A stretch of DNA of 60,456 nucleotides from Flavobacteriaceae bacterium (GTDB taxonomy: Bacteria; Bacteroidota; Bacteroidia; Flavobacteriales; Flavobacteriaceae). The stretch lies in the NCBI GenBank assembly GCA_025800395.1, contig JAOXRU010000045.1, positions 1-60,456 on the forward strand, given 5' to 3'. Below, piece after piece: positions 32,775-41,269 of this stretch. Position 1 is the first letter of the stretch; each line of letters begins with the position of its first letter. The position numbers and the translations under genes were made by a program. Under the pieces are notes generated by a model that had not been told where the DNA came from, made no database searches, and worked only from the letters and a program-made list of their open reading frames with translations.

Positions 32775-33907
32775 TATTTTTTGGCTAAAATTTGTTGTAA
32801 GGCATCCAAAAAGATGTCCAGATGTTTTTCTTTCACATTCAATGGTGGCAATATGCGCAATAGCTTTTTATCTGTGGCTCCCCCAGTAAATATGCCATAG
32901 GTATGTATCAGCTCCTTGCGGAGAGAGGCTACTTCAAAATCAAATACCAAGCCCAGCATAAGCCCCATTCCTCGTACGCCTTTTATTTCAGGAATCCCTG
33001 CCAACTTGCTTTTCATATATGCCCAACAGTGCCTTACATTTTCCATCAGTTTCTCATCTTCTATAGTCTCGAGTACAGCAAGAGCAGCAGCACACGCCAG
33101 ATGATTCCCTCCAAAGGTTGTCCCAAGCATACCATGCCATGCTTTTATATCCGAATGCACCAATATACCGCCTATAGGAAAACCATTACCCATACCTTTT
33201 GCTACAGATATAATATCTGGTTCCAATTCAAAATGCTGAAAAGCAAAGAACTTTCCCGTACGACCGTAGCCAGATTGTATTTCATCAGCTATTAGTTTCA
33301 CCCCATATTGTTTACACAATTGTTGTATTCTACGATAAAAATCAGCCTGCGCCATATGCAAACCTCCTACACCCTGAATGCATTCCAATATCACTGCTGC
33401 CACATCTTCTTGTTTCATGGCAGCTTCCAATGCAATTTCGTCGTCAAAATCTACCAAAATAACCTCATGTCCTTTATTGATTGGAGCTTGAATTTTTTGG
33501 TTATCGGTAACCGCAACTGCAGCCGAAGTTCTCCCGTGAAATCCATTCTTAAATGCGATAACTTTTTTCTTTCCAGTGGCAAAAGACGCCAACTTCAAAG
33601 CATTTTCATTGGCCTCCGCTCCAGAATTGCACAAAAACAGTTGGTAATCATTACAGCCCGACAATTTCCCCAATTTCTGTGCAAGTTCGCTTTGCAAAGG
33701 ATTGATAATCGCATTGGAATAAAAACCGAGTTTCGCTACCTGCTCTTGTACCGCCTTTACATATCTGGGATGTGAATGCCCAATAGCAATAACTGCATGC
33801 CCTCCGTATAAATCTAAATATTTCTTTCCTTTGTTGTCGTATACAAAAATCCCTTCTGCCTTTACAGGACAAACTTGGTACAAGGGATACACATCAAACA
33901 ATTCCAT
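32774..33907 (-). CDS. argD: Acylornithine aminotransferase
   Basis: 377 aa PLP-dependent class III aminotransferase. Converts N-acylglutamate semialdehyde to N-acylornithine using glutamate. Motifs: LYGGHAVIAIGHSHPRYV, CNSGAEANENALKLA, AFKNGFHGRTSAAVAVT, DEIQSGYGRTGKFFAF and SVAKGMGNGFPIGGILV with the PLP-binding Lys, TTFGGNHLACAAALAVLE. One base separates it from proC upstream and its stop overlaps the argF' start by one base. Confidence 0.96.
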   Translation of the reverse strand: MELFDVYPLYQVCPVKAEGIFVYDNKGKKYLDLYGGHAVIAIGHSHPRYVKAVQEQVAKLGFYSNAIINPLQSELAQKLGKLSGCNDYQLFLCNSGAEANENALKLASFATGKKKVIAFKNGFHGRTSAAVAVTDNQKIQAPINKGHEVILVDFDDEIALEAAMKQEDVAAVILECIQGVGGLHMAQADFYRRIQQLCKQYGVKLIADEIQSGYGRTGKFFAFQHFELEPDIISVAKGMGNGFPIGGILVHSDIKAWHGMLGTTFGGNHLACAAALAVLETIEDEKLMENVRHCWAYMKSKLAGIPEIKGVRGMGLMLGLVFDFEVASLRKELIHTYGIFTGGATDKKLLRILPPLNVKEKHLDIFLDALQQILAKK

Positions 33908-33908
33908 C

Positions 33909-34703
33909 TTAAGTATTTTTTATATCATTAATCTTATCAAATGAGGTTACAATTCCCTTTATCAAAGAAGAGCTTAACCCTTGGTGCTCCATTTCATTTA
34001 AGCCAGAAATGGTACAACCTCTTGGTGTGGTAACCCTATCGATTTCCTCTTCGGGATGTTTTCCTGAGTCTATTAGCAATTTTGCGGCTCCAAAACTTGT
34101 TTGCATTGCCAATTGGTGTGCTTCATCCGCTTCAAAACCTAACTGAATCGCTCCCTGGGTAGTGGCACGTATTAAGCGCATCCAAAAAGCAATACCACTA
34201 GCACAAATGACTGTGGCCGCTTGCATTTGGTTTTCTGGTATAATCAAACTGGTTCCCAAACGATTAAAAATCGCTTCCGCTATAGCGATACGTTGCTTAC
34301 CTAGTTGGTTACTACACAAGCAAGTCATCGATTCGCCTACTTCTATGGCAGTATTGGGCATACTACGTATTACAAAAGTATTTTCTCCGACTATAGACTC
34401 AATTTTAGCTATACTAAATCCAGTGACTACAGATATCAATACATGTTTATCGGTGAGCACAGACCGTATCTCTTCAAGTATGTCAGCGGTCTGTCTTGGC
34501 TGCACTGCAATGATAACTATATCCGATTTATTGGTTGCCAATACATTGTCGGCTGTGGCATACACATTTTCATATTCTGTATAGGAAGTAAGGGCCTTGA
34601 CTTCTCTTTTGGTGAGATATAACTGTGTGATGGCATTGGAACGTATCAATCCATTGGCTATTGCCAAGCCCAAATTTCCTGCTCCTATTATTGCTACTTT
34701 CAT
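33909..34703 (-). CDS. proC: Pyrroline-5-carboxylate reductase
   Basis: 264 aa. Makes proline from pyrroline-5-carboxylate with NAD(P)H. Rossmann motif GAGNLGLAIANGLI at the N-terminus; RSMPNTAIEVGESMT, ASGIAFWMRLI and the C-terminal SGKHPEEEIDRVTTPRGCTISGLNEME are the ProC signature. It is embedded between argC and argD, where proline and arginine synthesis share the glutamate branch. No proA or proB is present in the window, so here it depends on genes elsewhere or on arginine/ornithine-derived pyrroline-5-carboxylate. Confidence 0.95.
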   Translation of the reverse strand: MKVAIIGAGNLGLAIANGLIRSNAITQLYLTKREVKALTSYTEYENVYATADNVLATNKSDIVIIAVQPRQTADILEEIRSVLTDKHVLISVVTGFSIAKIESIVGENTFVIRSMPNTAIEVGESMTCLCSNQLGKQRIAIAEAIFNRLGTSLIIPENQMQAATVICASGIAFWMRLIRATTQGAIQLGFEADEAHQLAMQTSFGAAKLLIDSGKHPEEEIDRVTTPRGCTISGLNEMEHQGLSSSLIKGIVTSFDKINDIKNT

Positions 34704-34727
34704 TATTATTTTTTTTATGGTTATCCT

Positions 34728-35702
34728 TTAAAAAGCACTTCCTTTTAAATCCAATCCTAAAGTTTCTTCCAAGCCAAACATCAAGTTCATATTTTGAACC
34801 GCCTGCCCAGAAGCACCTTTTAAGAGGTTATCTATGATGGAAGTCACCATTAAATACCCCTCATGTTTCAATAAATGAAGCACGCAATTGTTGGTATTTA
34901 CTACCTGTTTCAATTGAATTTCTTGATCCGACAGCAATACAAATGGAGCCTCTTTATAATATGCCTGAAATATTTCTTTGGCTGTTTCTAAACTCCCCTC
35001 AAACTGGGTATAGGCAGTAGCAAATATTCCTCTGGTAAAAATACCTCGCATTGGTAGAAACTGTATTTTCACATCTCTCCCTTGCAAGGTTTTCAGCGTC
35101 TCCCCTATCTCCCCCAAATGCTGGTGCGTAAATGGTTTATACCACGAAACATTATCGTGTCTCCAACTAAAATGAGTAGTAGCACTAGGACTAACCCCTG
35201 CACCTGTACTACCGGTAACTGCATGAATATGCACCTCATTCTGAAGAAGATTATTTTCAGCTAAAGGAAGCAATGCTAACTGTATCGCTGTAGCAAAACA
35301 TCCAGGATTGGCAATTGCATTGGCTTGCCTTATTTTTTGTTTCTGAAATTCTGGTAAACCATAAGCAAATGTTTTTTCTCCTAAATGTTGATTCTCTTGT
35401 AAACGAAAATCATTACTCAAATCGATGATCTTTGTCGCTGCAGAAAATGGATGCTTTTCTAAAAATTTTGTAGAATTACCATGGCCTAAGCACAGAAAAA
35501 CCACATCTACATTGGGGTTAACCGAACCTGTAAATTTAAGTTTAGTTCTACTTAACAAATCTACATGTGTGCTTGAAACTAACTGTCCGGCTCTAGTAGT
35601 ACTATACACAAAATCAATTGTAGTTTGTGAATGCCGTAATAGAATACGAATGACTTCTCCTCCTGTATAACCACTACCTCCTATTATTCCAACCTGTATC
35701 AT
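34728..35702 (-). CDS. argC: N-acyl-gamma-glutamyl-phosphate reductase
   Basis: 324 aa. Reduces N-acyl-glutamyl phosphate to the semialdehyde with NADPH. The N-terminal Rossmann motif is GIIGGSGYTGGEVIRILLRH; the catalytic Cys is in the ANPGCFATAIQLAL segment (about residues 130-145), and a catalytic His lies in RGIFTRGIFATAYTQ-proximal sequence. FLCLGHGNSTKFLEKH and GVSPSATTHFSWRHDN are also family segments. Overlaps argG by 4 bases (ATGA). Confidence 0.96.
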   Translation of the reverse strand: MIQVGIIGGSGYTGGEVIRILLRHSQTTIDFVYSTTRAGQLVSSTHVDLLSRTKLKFTGSVNPNVDVVFLCLGHGNSTKFLEKHPFSAATKIIDLSNDFRLQENQHLGEKTFAYGLPEFQKQKIRQANAIANPGCFATAIQLALLPLAENNLLQNEVHIHAVTGSTGAGVSPSATTHFSWRHDNVSWYKPFTHQHLGEIGETLKTLQGRDVKIQFLPMRGIFTRGIFATAYTQFEGSLETAKEIFQAYYKEAPFVLLSDQEIQLKQVVNTNNCVLHLLKHEGYLMVTSIIDNLLKGASGQAVQNMNLMFGLEETLGLDLKGSAF

Positions 35703-36892
35703 TTTTCCTGGTTTTTGTGTTCATATATTTTTCCTGCATTTGCAGTGATTTTAATAAACCCTTTTGCATCATTGGCAGTCCAAGCATTATTCATTTCCCC
35801 ATAGGCTCCAAAATCTACATCCATTAAATCATTGTCTGATTGAATTCCTAAAATTTCAAATCTATAAGGGTGCAATTGCACATACACTTCCCCATCTACT
35901 TTGCTTTGTGTGCTTTCAAGAAAGGCCTCAAAATCACGCATTACTGCATCTAAATATTGTCCTTCGTGTAGCAACATCCCATAAAAAGAACCCAATTGTT
36001 CTTTATGATGCAATTGCCATTTTGTAAGTACATGTTTTTCCAATGCATGATGCGCTTTAATGATAATCATAGGAGCAGCAGCTTCAAACCCAACTCTACC
36101 TTTAATTCCTATAATGGTATCTCCTACGTGAATATCTCTTCCTATAGCATATTCTTTGGCTATATTTTGTAATTTCCGTATGCAATTTACCGGTATATCT
36201 TCTTGTCCATTGACAGCTACTAATTCTCCCTTTTTAAACTGCAAACTTAATTGTTCTGTGCCATTTTTGTTTAAAGCTGATGGGTAAGCTTCTTCTGGTA
36301 AAGCAGCGTGAGATGTTAAAGTCTCAGCTCCTCCAACACTAGTTCCCCATAGCCCTTGATTTATAGAATATTTGGCCTTTTCCCATGCCTTATCCACTCC
36401 ATATTCCTTTAAATATTCAATCTCTTCTCGTCTAGATAATTGTTTATCTCTTATTGGGGTAAGAATCTCCATATCCGGAGCCATGGTTTGAAAAATTAAA
36501 TCAAAGCGAACTTGGTCATTACCTGCCCCAGTACTACCATGCGCTAGTGCATTGGCTCCGATTGCTTTAGCAGCTTTAACAATTTCCATGGCTTGTACAA
36601 TTCGTTCTGCAGAAACGGACAAAGGGTAGGTGTTATTCTTAAGAACATTACCGTAGATGAGAAATCGCACCACCGTATCATAAAATGTATCTAAAGCCGA
36701 TATACATTGATAAGAAGCTGCGCCCATTTGCAATGCTTTAGCCTCAATTTCCTTTATTTCTTCTTTATTGAACCCTCCTGTATTAACCGTAACAGCATGC
36801 ACCTCCATTTGCAACTCTTGTGCAAAATACACCATACAATAAGAGGTGTCTAATCCGCCACTATATGCTAAAACCAGTTTTTTCTTATTCAT
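35699..36892 (-). CDS. argG: Argininosuccinate synthase
   Basis: 397 aa. ATP-dependent ligation of citrulline and aspartate. The PP-loop is AYSGGLDTSYC near residue 9; further blocks are AHGSTGAGNDQVRF, PIRDKQLSRREEIEYLKEYGVD, and SINQGLWGTSVGGAETLT. In this pathway citrulline arises after deacylation by the ArgE-type enzyme. Second gene of the operon; its start shares one base with the stop of the GNAT gene (TAATG). Confidence 0.97.
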   Translation of the reverse strand: MNKKKLVLAYSGGLDTSYCMVYFAQELQMEVHAVTVNTGGFNKEEIKEIEAKALQMGAASYQCISALDTFYDTVVRFLIYGNVLKNNTYPLSVSAERIVQAMEIVKAAKAIGANALAHGSTGAGNDQVRFDLIFQTMAPDMEILTPIRDKQLSRREEIEYLKEYGVDKAWEKAKYSINQGLWGTSVGGAETLTSHAALPEEAYPSALNKNGTEQLSLQFKKGELVAVNGQEDIPVNCIRKLQNIAKEYAIGRDIHVGDTIIGIKGRVGFEAAAPMIIIKAHHALEKHVLTKWQLHHKEQLGSFYGMLLHEGQYLDAVMRDFEAFLESTQSKVDGEVYVQLHPYRFEILGIQSDNDLMDVDFGAYGEMNNAWTANDAKGFIKITANAGKIYEHKNQEK

Positions 36893-37500
36893 TATTTCTT
36901 TTTTAGTAGTGTTAATTTGATTCTTTTTAATCTTTCCAATACCTTTTTACTATAAGGATGTTTTTTTGAATTATTTTTTTTATCGGCATCGTATAGCATA
37001 CCCGTACAAAGACACATTTTTTGTTCCGTACGAGTGAGTACATCATAGTTTTTACAAGTTTGACAACCTTTCCAAAAATCGGGATCGTCGGTGAGTTCCG
37101 AAAAAGTAACAGGCTCATATCCTAGCTGATAATTTATCTTCATCACCGCCAAACCGGTAGTAATACCAAATATTTTAGCTTCTGGATATTTACTTCTTGA
37201 ATGATCAAAAATGGCCTCTTTTATCTTTTTTGCCAGTCCTTGCCCCCTAAAGTCGGGGTGCACAATCAAACCCGAGTTGGCTACAAATCTGCCATGTCCC
37301 CACTGTTCGATATAACAGAAACCAGCAAACCTATCTTTTTCTAATGCAATTACAGCATTGCCATTTTCTATTTTCGCAATTATATATTCTGGGGTTCGCT
37401 TGGCGATACCTGTTCCTCTCACTTTTGCAGAATCTGCAATGGTTTCACAGATGATCTCGGCATATCGAATATGCTTTTTGCCTGCAATAAATATTTGCAT
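36892..37500 (-). CDS. GNAT-family acyltransferase, candidate N-acylglutamate synthase
   Basis: 202 aa, first gene of the arginine operon. The GNAT acyl-CoA-binding motif A is VHPDFRGQGLAKKIKEAIFD (about 81-100), with FAGFCYIEQWG before it. A C-terminal segment has four Cys (CQTCKNYDVL and CLCTGML), and then a basic tail KKNNSKKHPYSKKVLERLKR. No argA or argJ is in the operon, so this gene could provide the missing first step, acetylation or succinylation of glutamate. A related role has been reported for an arginine-linked GNAT protein of Bacteroides, as I recall. The leader in front carries the Arg-codon frame described below. Confidence 0.75.
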   Translation of the reverse strand: MQIFIAGKKHIRYAEIICETIADSAKVRGTGIAKRTPEYIIAKIENGNAVIALEKDRFAGFCYIEQWGHGRFVANSGLIVHPDFRGQGLAKKIKEAIFDHSRSKYPEAKIFGITTGLAVMKINYQLGYEPVTFSELTDDPDFWKGCQTCKNYDVLTRTEQKMCLCTGMLYDADKKNNSKKHPYSKKVLERLKRIKLTLLKKK

Positions 37501-37551
37501 GATAATAAGTAAGTAAAATCGTTATATTTTGTTGAAATCTCTCTTTTGAAA

Positions 37552-37576
37552 AGGAGATGGACGCACCGAATCTCCG
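37552..37576 (-). promoter_or_regulatory. Second hairpin in the arginine leader
   Basis: GGAGAT / ATCTCC arms (reverse strand, complement of 37570-37575 and 37553-37558) with an 11-base loop, then TTTTC. It lies between the terminator-like hairpin and the first gene and could be part of an alternative leader structure. Confidence 0.35.
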
Positions 37577-37580
37577 CAAT

Positions 37581-37601
37581 AAAAAAACACCCTTACGGGC
37601 G
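37581..37601 (-). terminator. Attenuator-type hairpin upstream of the arginine operon
   Basis: On the reverse strand CGCCC-GTAA-GGGTG forms a short GC-rich stem (one G-T pair) followed by T7ATT. The 5' arm overlaps the last Arg codon, CCG and stop codon of the leader frame, so a ribosome held at the Arg codons would cover it. The stem is only five pairs, so it is a weak terminator by itself. Confidence 0.55.
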
Positions 37602-37682
37602 ACGGCGGCGGGGAACAAAAACAAATGCAGTAGCCAATGTAGCTACTTCAGTAGAAAATAATATGTTGTCATTTGTTTTCAA
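37593..37682 (-). CDS. Putative arginine leader peptide (29 aa, ends FVFVPRRRRP)
   Basis: Read on the reverse strand from a TTG at 37682 to TAA at 37595-37593, this frame encodes 29 residues and ends with Pro, four consecutive Arg codons (CGC CGC CGT CGC), Pro and stop. The Arg run lies in a GC-rich island and is joined to the T-tailed hairpin of the arginine operon leader. There is no ATG in frame, which is the main weakness; TTG starts occur in bacteria. The alternative registers of the same DNA would read Pro-Pro-Pro-Ser or Ala-Ala-Val-Ala, but only the Arg frame is open upstream through 37766 region-adjacent codons after a stop at 37712. Function is inferred from position. Confidence 0.5.
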   Translation of the reverse strand: MKTNDNILFSTEVATLATAFVFVPRRRRP

Positions 37683-37704
37683 TTCAACTTTCTGATTGCT
37701 GCAG

Positions 37705-37737
37705 TAAAATTAATATAATCAAACCACTTTGGCACAA
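37705..37737 (-). promoter_or_regulatory. Candidate promoter of the arginine leader
   Basis: Reverse strand TAATTTTA (complement of 37705-37712), one mismatch from TAnnTTTG, is preceded after a 22-base spacer by TTG (complement of 37735-37737). Transcription would begin about 16 bases before the leader frame. Confidence 0.35.
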
Positions 37738-37759
37738 GGTAAGAATATTTTTACGAGTA

Positions 37760-39088
37760 TCAAATTTTAAGTCTGTTTTTTACAACTAATTCGTAAATTA
37801 GAAACAAAAAAACAGGTAAATACTCAATCCAAAGTGCCCAAGGCGCCTCAGCAAAACTCGGATCGCTATACGCCATATAGCTCCATACCACCCCAAAAGT
37901 CCAGACTAGTACAAATCGATATCCTGTAAATATCGTTAAGATGAGCAAACTACTCAAATACCATGGATGCACGGTGGTGGAAATAAAAAAGTAAGAGCTG
38001 AGAAACCACAGCATATTTTGAAGCAACTTTGAAATATGCACATTACTTTTAGCCCAAGCAAACCACATTACCAATGCGATTACAAGCCAAGGCGTGTATT
38101 TACCAATAATATGTATGGTATTGTAGCCAGTGATTTGGTAACCGATCCATCGGGCGATATAATACAAACTGGCATTGAACTCAAACTTAGTAAACCACAG
38201 TCCGATGGTTTTCAAATAATGCGCTATAAAATCTGGTGTATAGAACGGCAGAAACAACACAATGTTGACAATGCCTACCAACAGAAAAAACACTATGCTC
38301 TTCTTCATTTTCAAAAAAGGCAAAAAGAAAGGCAGCAATACCAATGGCAATAGTTTTACCGATATAGAAGCCCCTATGGCCATAGCCGCCCATTTCCATT
38401 GATTAATAGCCAAACAGTACAAGCCTGTCAGCAAAAAAAATAACATCAGTCCTTCAAAATGCAGATTTCCACTAAACTCTAATAATATCATCGGATTGAG
38501 AAAGTACCAATATATAGCATATGCAGAAATATGAAGTCTTTCGAGCAGGCGTTTCCCGAAATACCATACGCCCACATCGGCCAACAATAGGATTATTTTA
38601 AAAAAAATAACAGTTCTCCATATAGAACTTCCTCCTATCCAAGCTCCTAAAACAAACACCAACTGATGGAGTGGTGGGTAATTGGAATAGTGCGATGCAC
38701 TCAAAGCACCCATTTTGTCAAAAAGCAAATCCTGATTGGGAATAGAGATACTCCCTTGTTCTATAAGCTGATTTGGCGAAGACAAATATGGAGATATACC
38801 TTGTAGAAACAATTGTCCATCCCATATAAATCGGTAGAAATCTTGCGATAGATTAGGTAAGGCAAACAGTCCCACTAACCGGAAAAGAACTCCAACCCCA
38901 AACAGAAATTTAAAATTCCATTTTTCGAATTGTACCAGCTTCAACAGTCCTATAAACAGCAAGGTATATGTAAGAAGCAAAACATAGAAATTACTTCTTT
39001 CAAAAAAATAAAATAGATATACGTATAAGAGGCTACAAATACTAGCTACAAGTATTGCATATTTGTGTAATTGCAAATACTGTGGCAT
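37760..39088 (-). CDS. GT-C-fold membrane glycosyltransferase (GT87/mannosyltransferase-like)
   Basis: 442 aa with about 10-12 membrane helices. A long extracytoplasmic loop follows the third hydrophobic segment, LFALPNLSQDFYRFIWDGQLFLQGISPY, where the Asp and the DFYRxxWDG pattern resemble the catalytic loop of polyprenyl-phosphate-sugar-dependent GT-C transferases such as the mannosyltransferases. ANYPPLHQL-like SNYPPLHQLVF is also typical. It probably adds a sugar, perhaps mannose, from a lipid-linked donor on the periplasmic side. It is the last gene of the six-gene reverse arm, 7 bases after the CslA-like synthase. Substrate is inference. Confidence 0.8.
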   Translation of the reverse strand: MPQYLQLHKYAILVASICSLLYVYLFYFFERSNFYVLLLTYTLLFIGLLKLVQFEKWNFKFLFGVGVLFRLVGLFALPNLSQDFYRFIWDGQLFLQGISPYLSSPNQLIEQGSISIPNQDLLFDKMGALSASHYSNYPPLHQLVFVLGAWIGGSSIWRTVIFFKIILLLADVGVWYFGKRLLERLHISAYAIYWYFLNPMILLEFSGNLHFEGLMLFFLLTGLYCLAINQWKWAAMAIGASISVKLLPLVLLPFFLPFLKMKKSIVFFLLVGIVNIVLFLPFYTPDFIAHYLKTIGLWFTKFEFNASLYYIARWIGYQITGYNTIHIIGKYTPWLVIALVMWFAWAKSNVHISKLLQNMLWFLSSYFFISTTVHPWYLSSLLILTIFTGYRFVLVWTFGVVWSYMAYSDPSFAEAPWALWIEYLPVFLFLIYELVVKNRLKI

Positions 39089-39095
39089 CCTTTTA

Positions 39096-40580
39096 TTATG
39101 CTTTTGCAGTAAGGCTATTGTAAAATACGTATCCGAATCCTAAAAACAACATAAAGTGAAATGGAAACAATCCAAAATCATTGAGGGGAATCGCAGAATA
39201 CATACCAAACAAGAAATACAGCATCAGCATAAATTCTATTATGGTGTTTGGCGATATGTTTTTAGCCAGATATTTATTGTTCTTCCACGAATCGCCCAAA
39301 TTATTGATGTTGAACTTGGGAGTACGCACAAACTCACTCTTTTTGCCAATATGACCTTCGAGTACAGCCATAGAATTGTGCAAAGAGAAGCCCAAAGCAA
39401 CGGAGAAAAAGGAGAAAAACAACTTGACATAGTCCACAAAATTGTCGAGGCCACTGCCTTGAATTGATTTATAGGTAAACCAATAACATATAAATAGGAT
39501 AATAGTACTAGCGATAAAGAAACTCGTCACTTCAAAAATCCAACCCAAATGTCCATAGGTATTTTTGATATACAACATAGGAATACTGAGTATGGCTACC
39601 AAAAACACGCACAAAAACATGGAAGAATTGAGCAAATGCATTACGCCGTGGAATTTGGTCTTAAACGGAATATTTTTAGCACTAACCACCGAAGACACAG
39701 TTTTCTGAAAGTTCTCTGCGCCACCTTTATTCCAACGAAACTGTTGCGAACGAGCCGCACTTATTACTACTGGCAACTCTGCTGGAGTTTCAACATCCTG
39801 CAAATATTTAAATTTCCAGTCTTTTAATTGCGCTCTATAACTCAAATCCAAATCTTCGGTAAGGGTATCCCCTTCCCAATTTCCAGCATCGAGAATACAT
39901 TGTTTTCTCCAAATACCAGCAGTTCCATTAAAATTAATAAAATGCCCTTTGGCATTTCTACCTGCTTGTTCTAGGGTAAAATGCGCATCTAAGGCAAAAG
40001 CTTGTATTTTGGTAAGTAAGGAATAATCTCTATTGATATGTCCCCATCGGGTTTGCACTACCCCTATTTCTGGATCTTTAAAATAAATAACGGTCTTCTT
40101 CAACCAATCTGGATCTGGCAAAAAATCTGCATCGAAAATAGCAACATATTCCCCTTTGGCTATCTCGAGACCTTCTTTTAAAGCTCCTGCTTTAAATCCT
40201 ACCCTATTTTCCCTTCGAATATGGGTAATATCGAGACCTGTTTCTTTTAATTGATCGATAATAATTGCAGTAGTTTCTATAGATTCGTCTGTAGAATCGT
40301 CCAAAACCTGTATCTCTAAACGATTTTTTGGATATTCAATTTTGGAAATGTTATCCAACAATCGCTCTACCACATATTTTTCGTTATACAAGGGTAGTTG
40401 TATCGTAACATAAGGTATTTCGTTTGGATCCAACAAATTGTATTTTGGTGCCACCTCATCTTTACGCTTATTGGTCAGATAATTCAACAATAGATTTAAT
40501 TGTGCTAAACTATACAGAAAGATAAGAACAAGTGCGAGACTGTATAGTGCAATGATAATGTAAGAGATTGTCAGACTCAT
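39096..40580 (-). CDS. Processive GT2 synthase, CesA/CslA-like
   Basis: 494 aa. One N-terminal helix (about 5-30) and four or five C-terminal helices surround a GT2 domain with the complete D,D,D,QxxRW set: LDDST at 93-97, DAD at 150-152, TED at 241-243 and QQFRW at 279-283. Segments PLYNEKYVVERLL, VGFKAGALKEGL, FINFNGTAGIWR and AELPVVISAARSQQFRW are very close to the plant CslA (glucomannan synthase) pattern as I remember it. It should make and extrude a beta-linked polysaccharide from a nucleotide sugar. Its start overlaps the DPM1-like gene by 4 bases. Confidence 0.9.
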   Translation of the reverse strand: MSLTISYIIIALYSLALVLIFLYSLAQLNLLLNYLTNKRKDEVAPKYNLLDPNEIPYVTIQLPLYNEKYVVERLLDNISKIEYPKNRLEIQVLDDSTDESIETTAIIIDQLKETGLDITHIRRENRVGFKAGALKEGLEIAKGEYVAIFDADFLPDPDWLKKTVIYFKDPEIGVVQTRWGHINRDYSLLTKIQAFALDAHFTLEQAGRNAKGHFINFNGTAGIWRKQCILDAGNWEGDTLTEDLDLSYRAQLKDWKFKYLQDVETPAELPVVISAARSQQFRWNKGGAENFQKTVSSVVSAKNIPFKTKFHGVMHLLNSSMFLCVFLVAILSIPMLYIKNTYGHLGWIFEVTSFFIASTIILFICYWFTYKSIQGSGLDNFVDYVKLFFSFFSVALGFSLHNSMAVLEGHIGKKSEFVRTPKFNINNLGDSWKNNKYLAKNISPNTIIEFMLMLYFLFGMYSAIPLNDFGLFPFHFMLFLGFGYVFYNSLTAKA

Positions 40581-41269
40581 TTTTTTAATGTGTATTTAAA
40601 AATCCAGTTTAAGATTTTGACTCCTGCAAATATAGTACCTTTTACGGTACCAGAAACTTTAGAAACCCCAATTCTTTTCTTATAACGTACAGGAACCTCT
40701 TTATATTTTAATCTTTTTCTTAAAATCTTAAGCTGCATTTCTACCGTCCATCCGTAAGTTTTATCTTGCATGTCCAAATCGAGTAAGGTTTTGTAACGAA
40801 TAGCCCTAAAAGGACCTAAGTCGGTAAAACGTGCACCAAAAAAAAGCTTCATAAGGCTAGTTGCTAGCCAATTACCAAAGTGCTGCTGGGGTGTCATCGA
40901 ACCCGTCTCTCGATATGCTTTCACTCTAGCTCCCAGTACAAAGTCCATTCCTTCTTCTTTTATCGGTGCGACTATTTTGGTGAGATCTTCTGGGTAATCC
41001 GAATAATCTCCGTCCATAAATACGACGATGTCTGGCTTTTTGGATGCTTCTTCCAAATATTTCATAGCCGCAAGGCATGCATAACCATATCCCATACGCT
41101 TTTCGTGCACCACTGTAGCTCCCGCTTTTACCGCTACTCTATCGGTGCCATCGGTAGAATTGTTATTTGCTACTATGATCTGGTTTACTTCACTTGGAAC
41201 TTCTGCGATTACTTTAGCAATAGACCCTGCTTCATTGTAGGCAGGTATGATAAGTACCATATGGCTCAT
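40577..41269 (-). CDS. DPM1-like GT2 glycosyltransferase (polyprenyl-phosphate sugar synthase type)
   Basis: 230 aa soluble-type GT2 transferase. The start MSHMVLIIPAYNEAGSIAKVIAEVP, the VANNNSTDGTDRVA nucleotide region, MDGDYSDYPEDL with the DxD-type metal site and LGPFRAIRYKTLL match the dolichyl-phosphate mannose/glucose synthase group. Such enzymes load a sugar onto polyprenyl phosphate, a donor for GT-C enzymes like the one encoded two genes downstream. No C-terminal membrane domain is present; a hydrophobic end (ILNWIFKYTL) may help membrane binding. Overlaps both neighbours by 4 bases. Confidence 0.85.
   Translation of the reverse strand: MSHMVLIIPAYNEAGSIAKVIAEVPSEVNQIIVANNNSTDGTDRVAVKAGATVVHEKRMGYGYACLAAMKYLEEASKKPDIVVFMDGDYSDYPEDLTKIVAPIKEEGMDFVLGARVKAYRETGSMTPQQHFGNWLATSLMKLFFGARFTDLGPFRAIRYKTLLDLDMQDKTYGWTVEMQLKILRKRLKYKEVPVRYKKRIGVSKVSGTVKGTIFAGVKILNWIFKYTLKK

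Noticed and set aside
37581..37601. The hairpin as only a terminator of the GT-C gene
   Set aside because: Not excluded, but it sits 160 bases after that stop, has a weak stem, and is fused to an Arg-codon run right before the arginine operon, which fits attenuation better.
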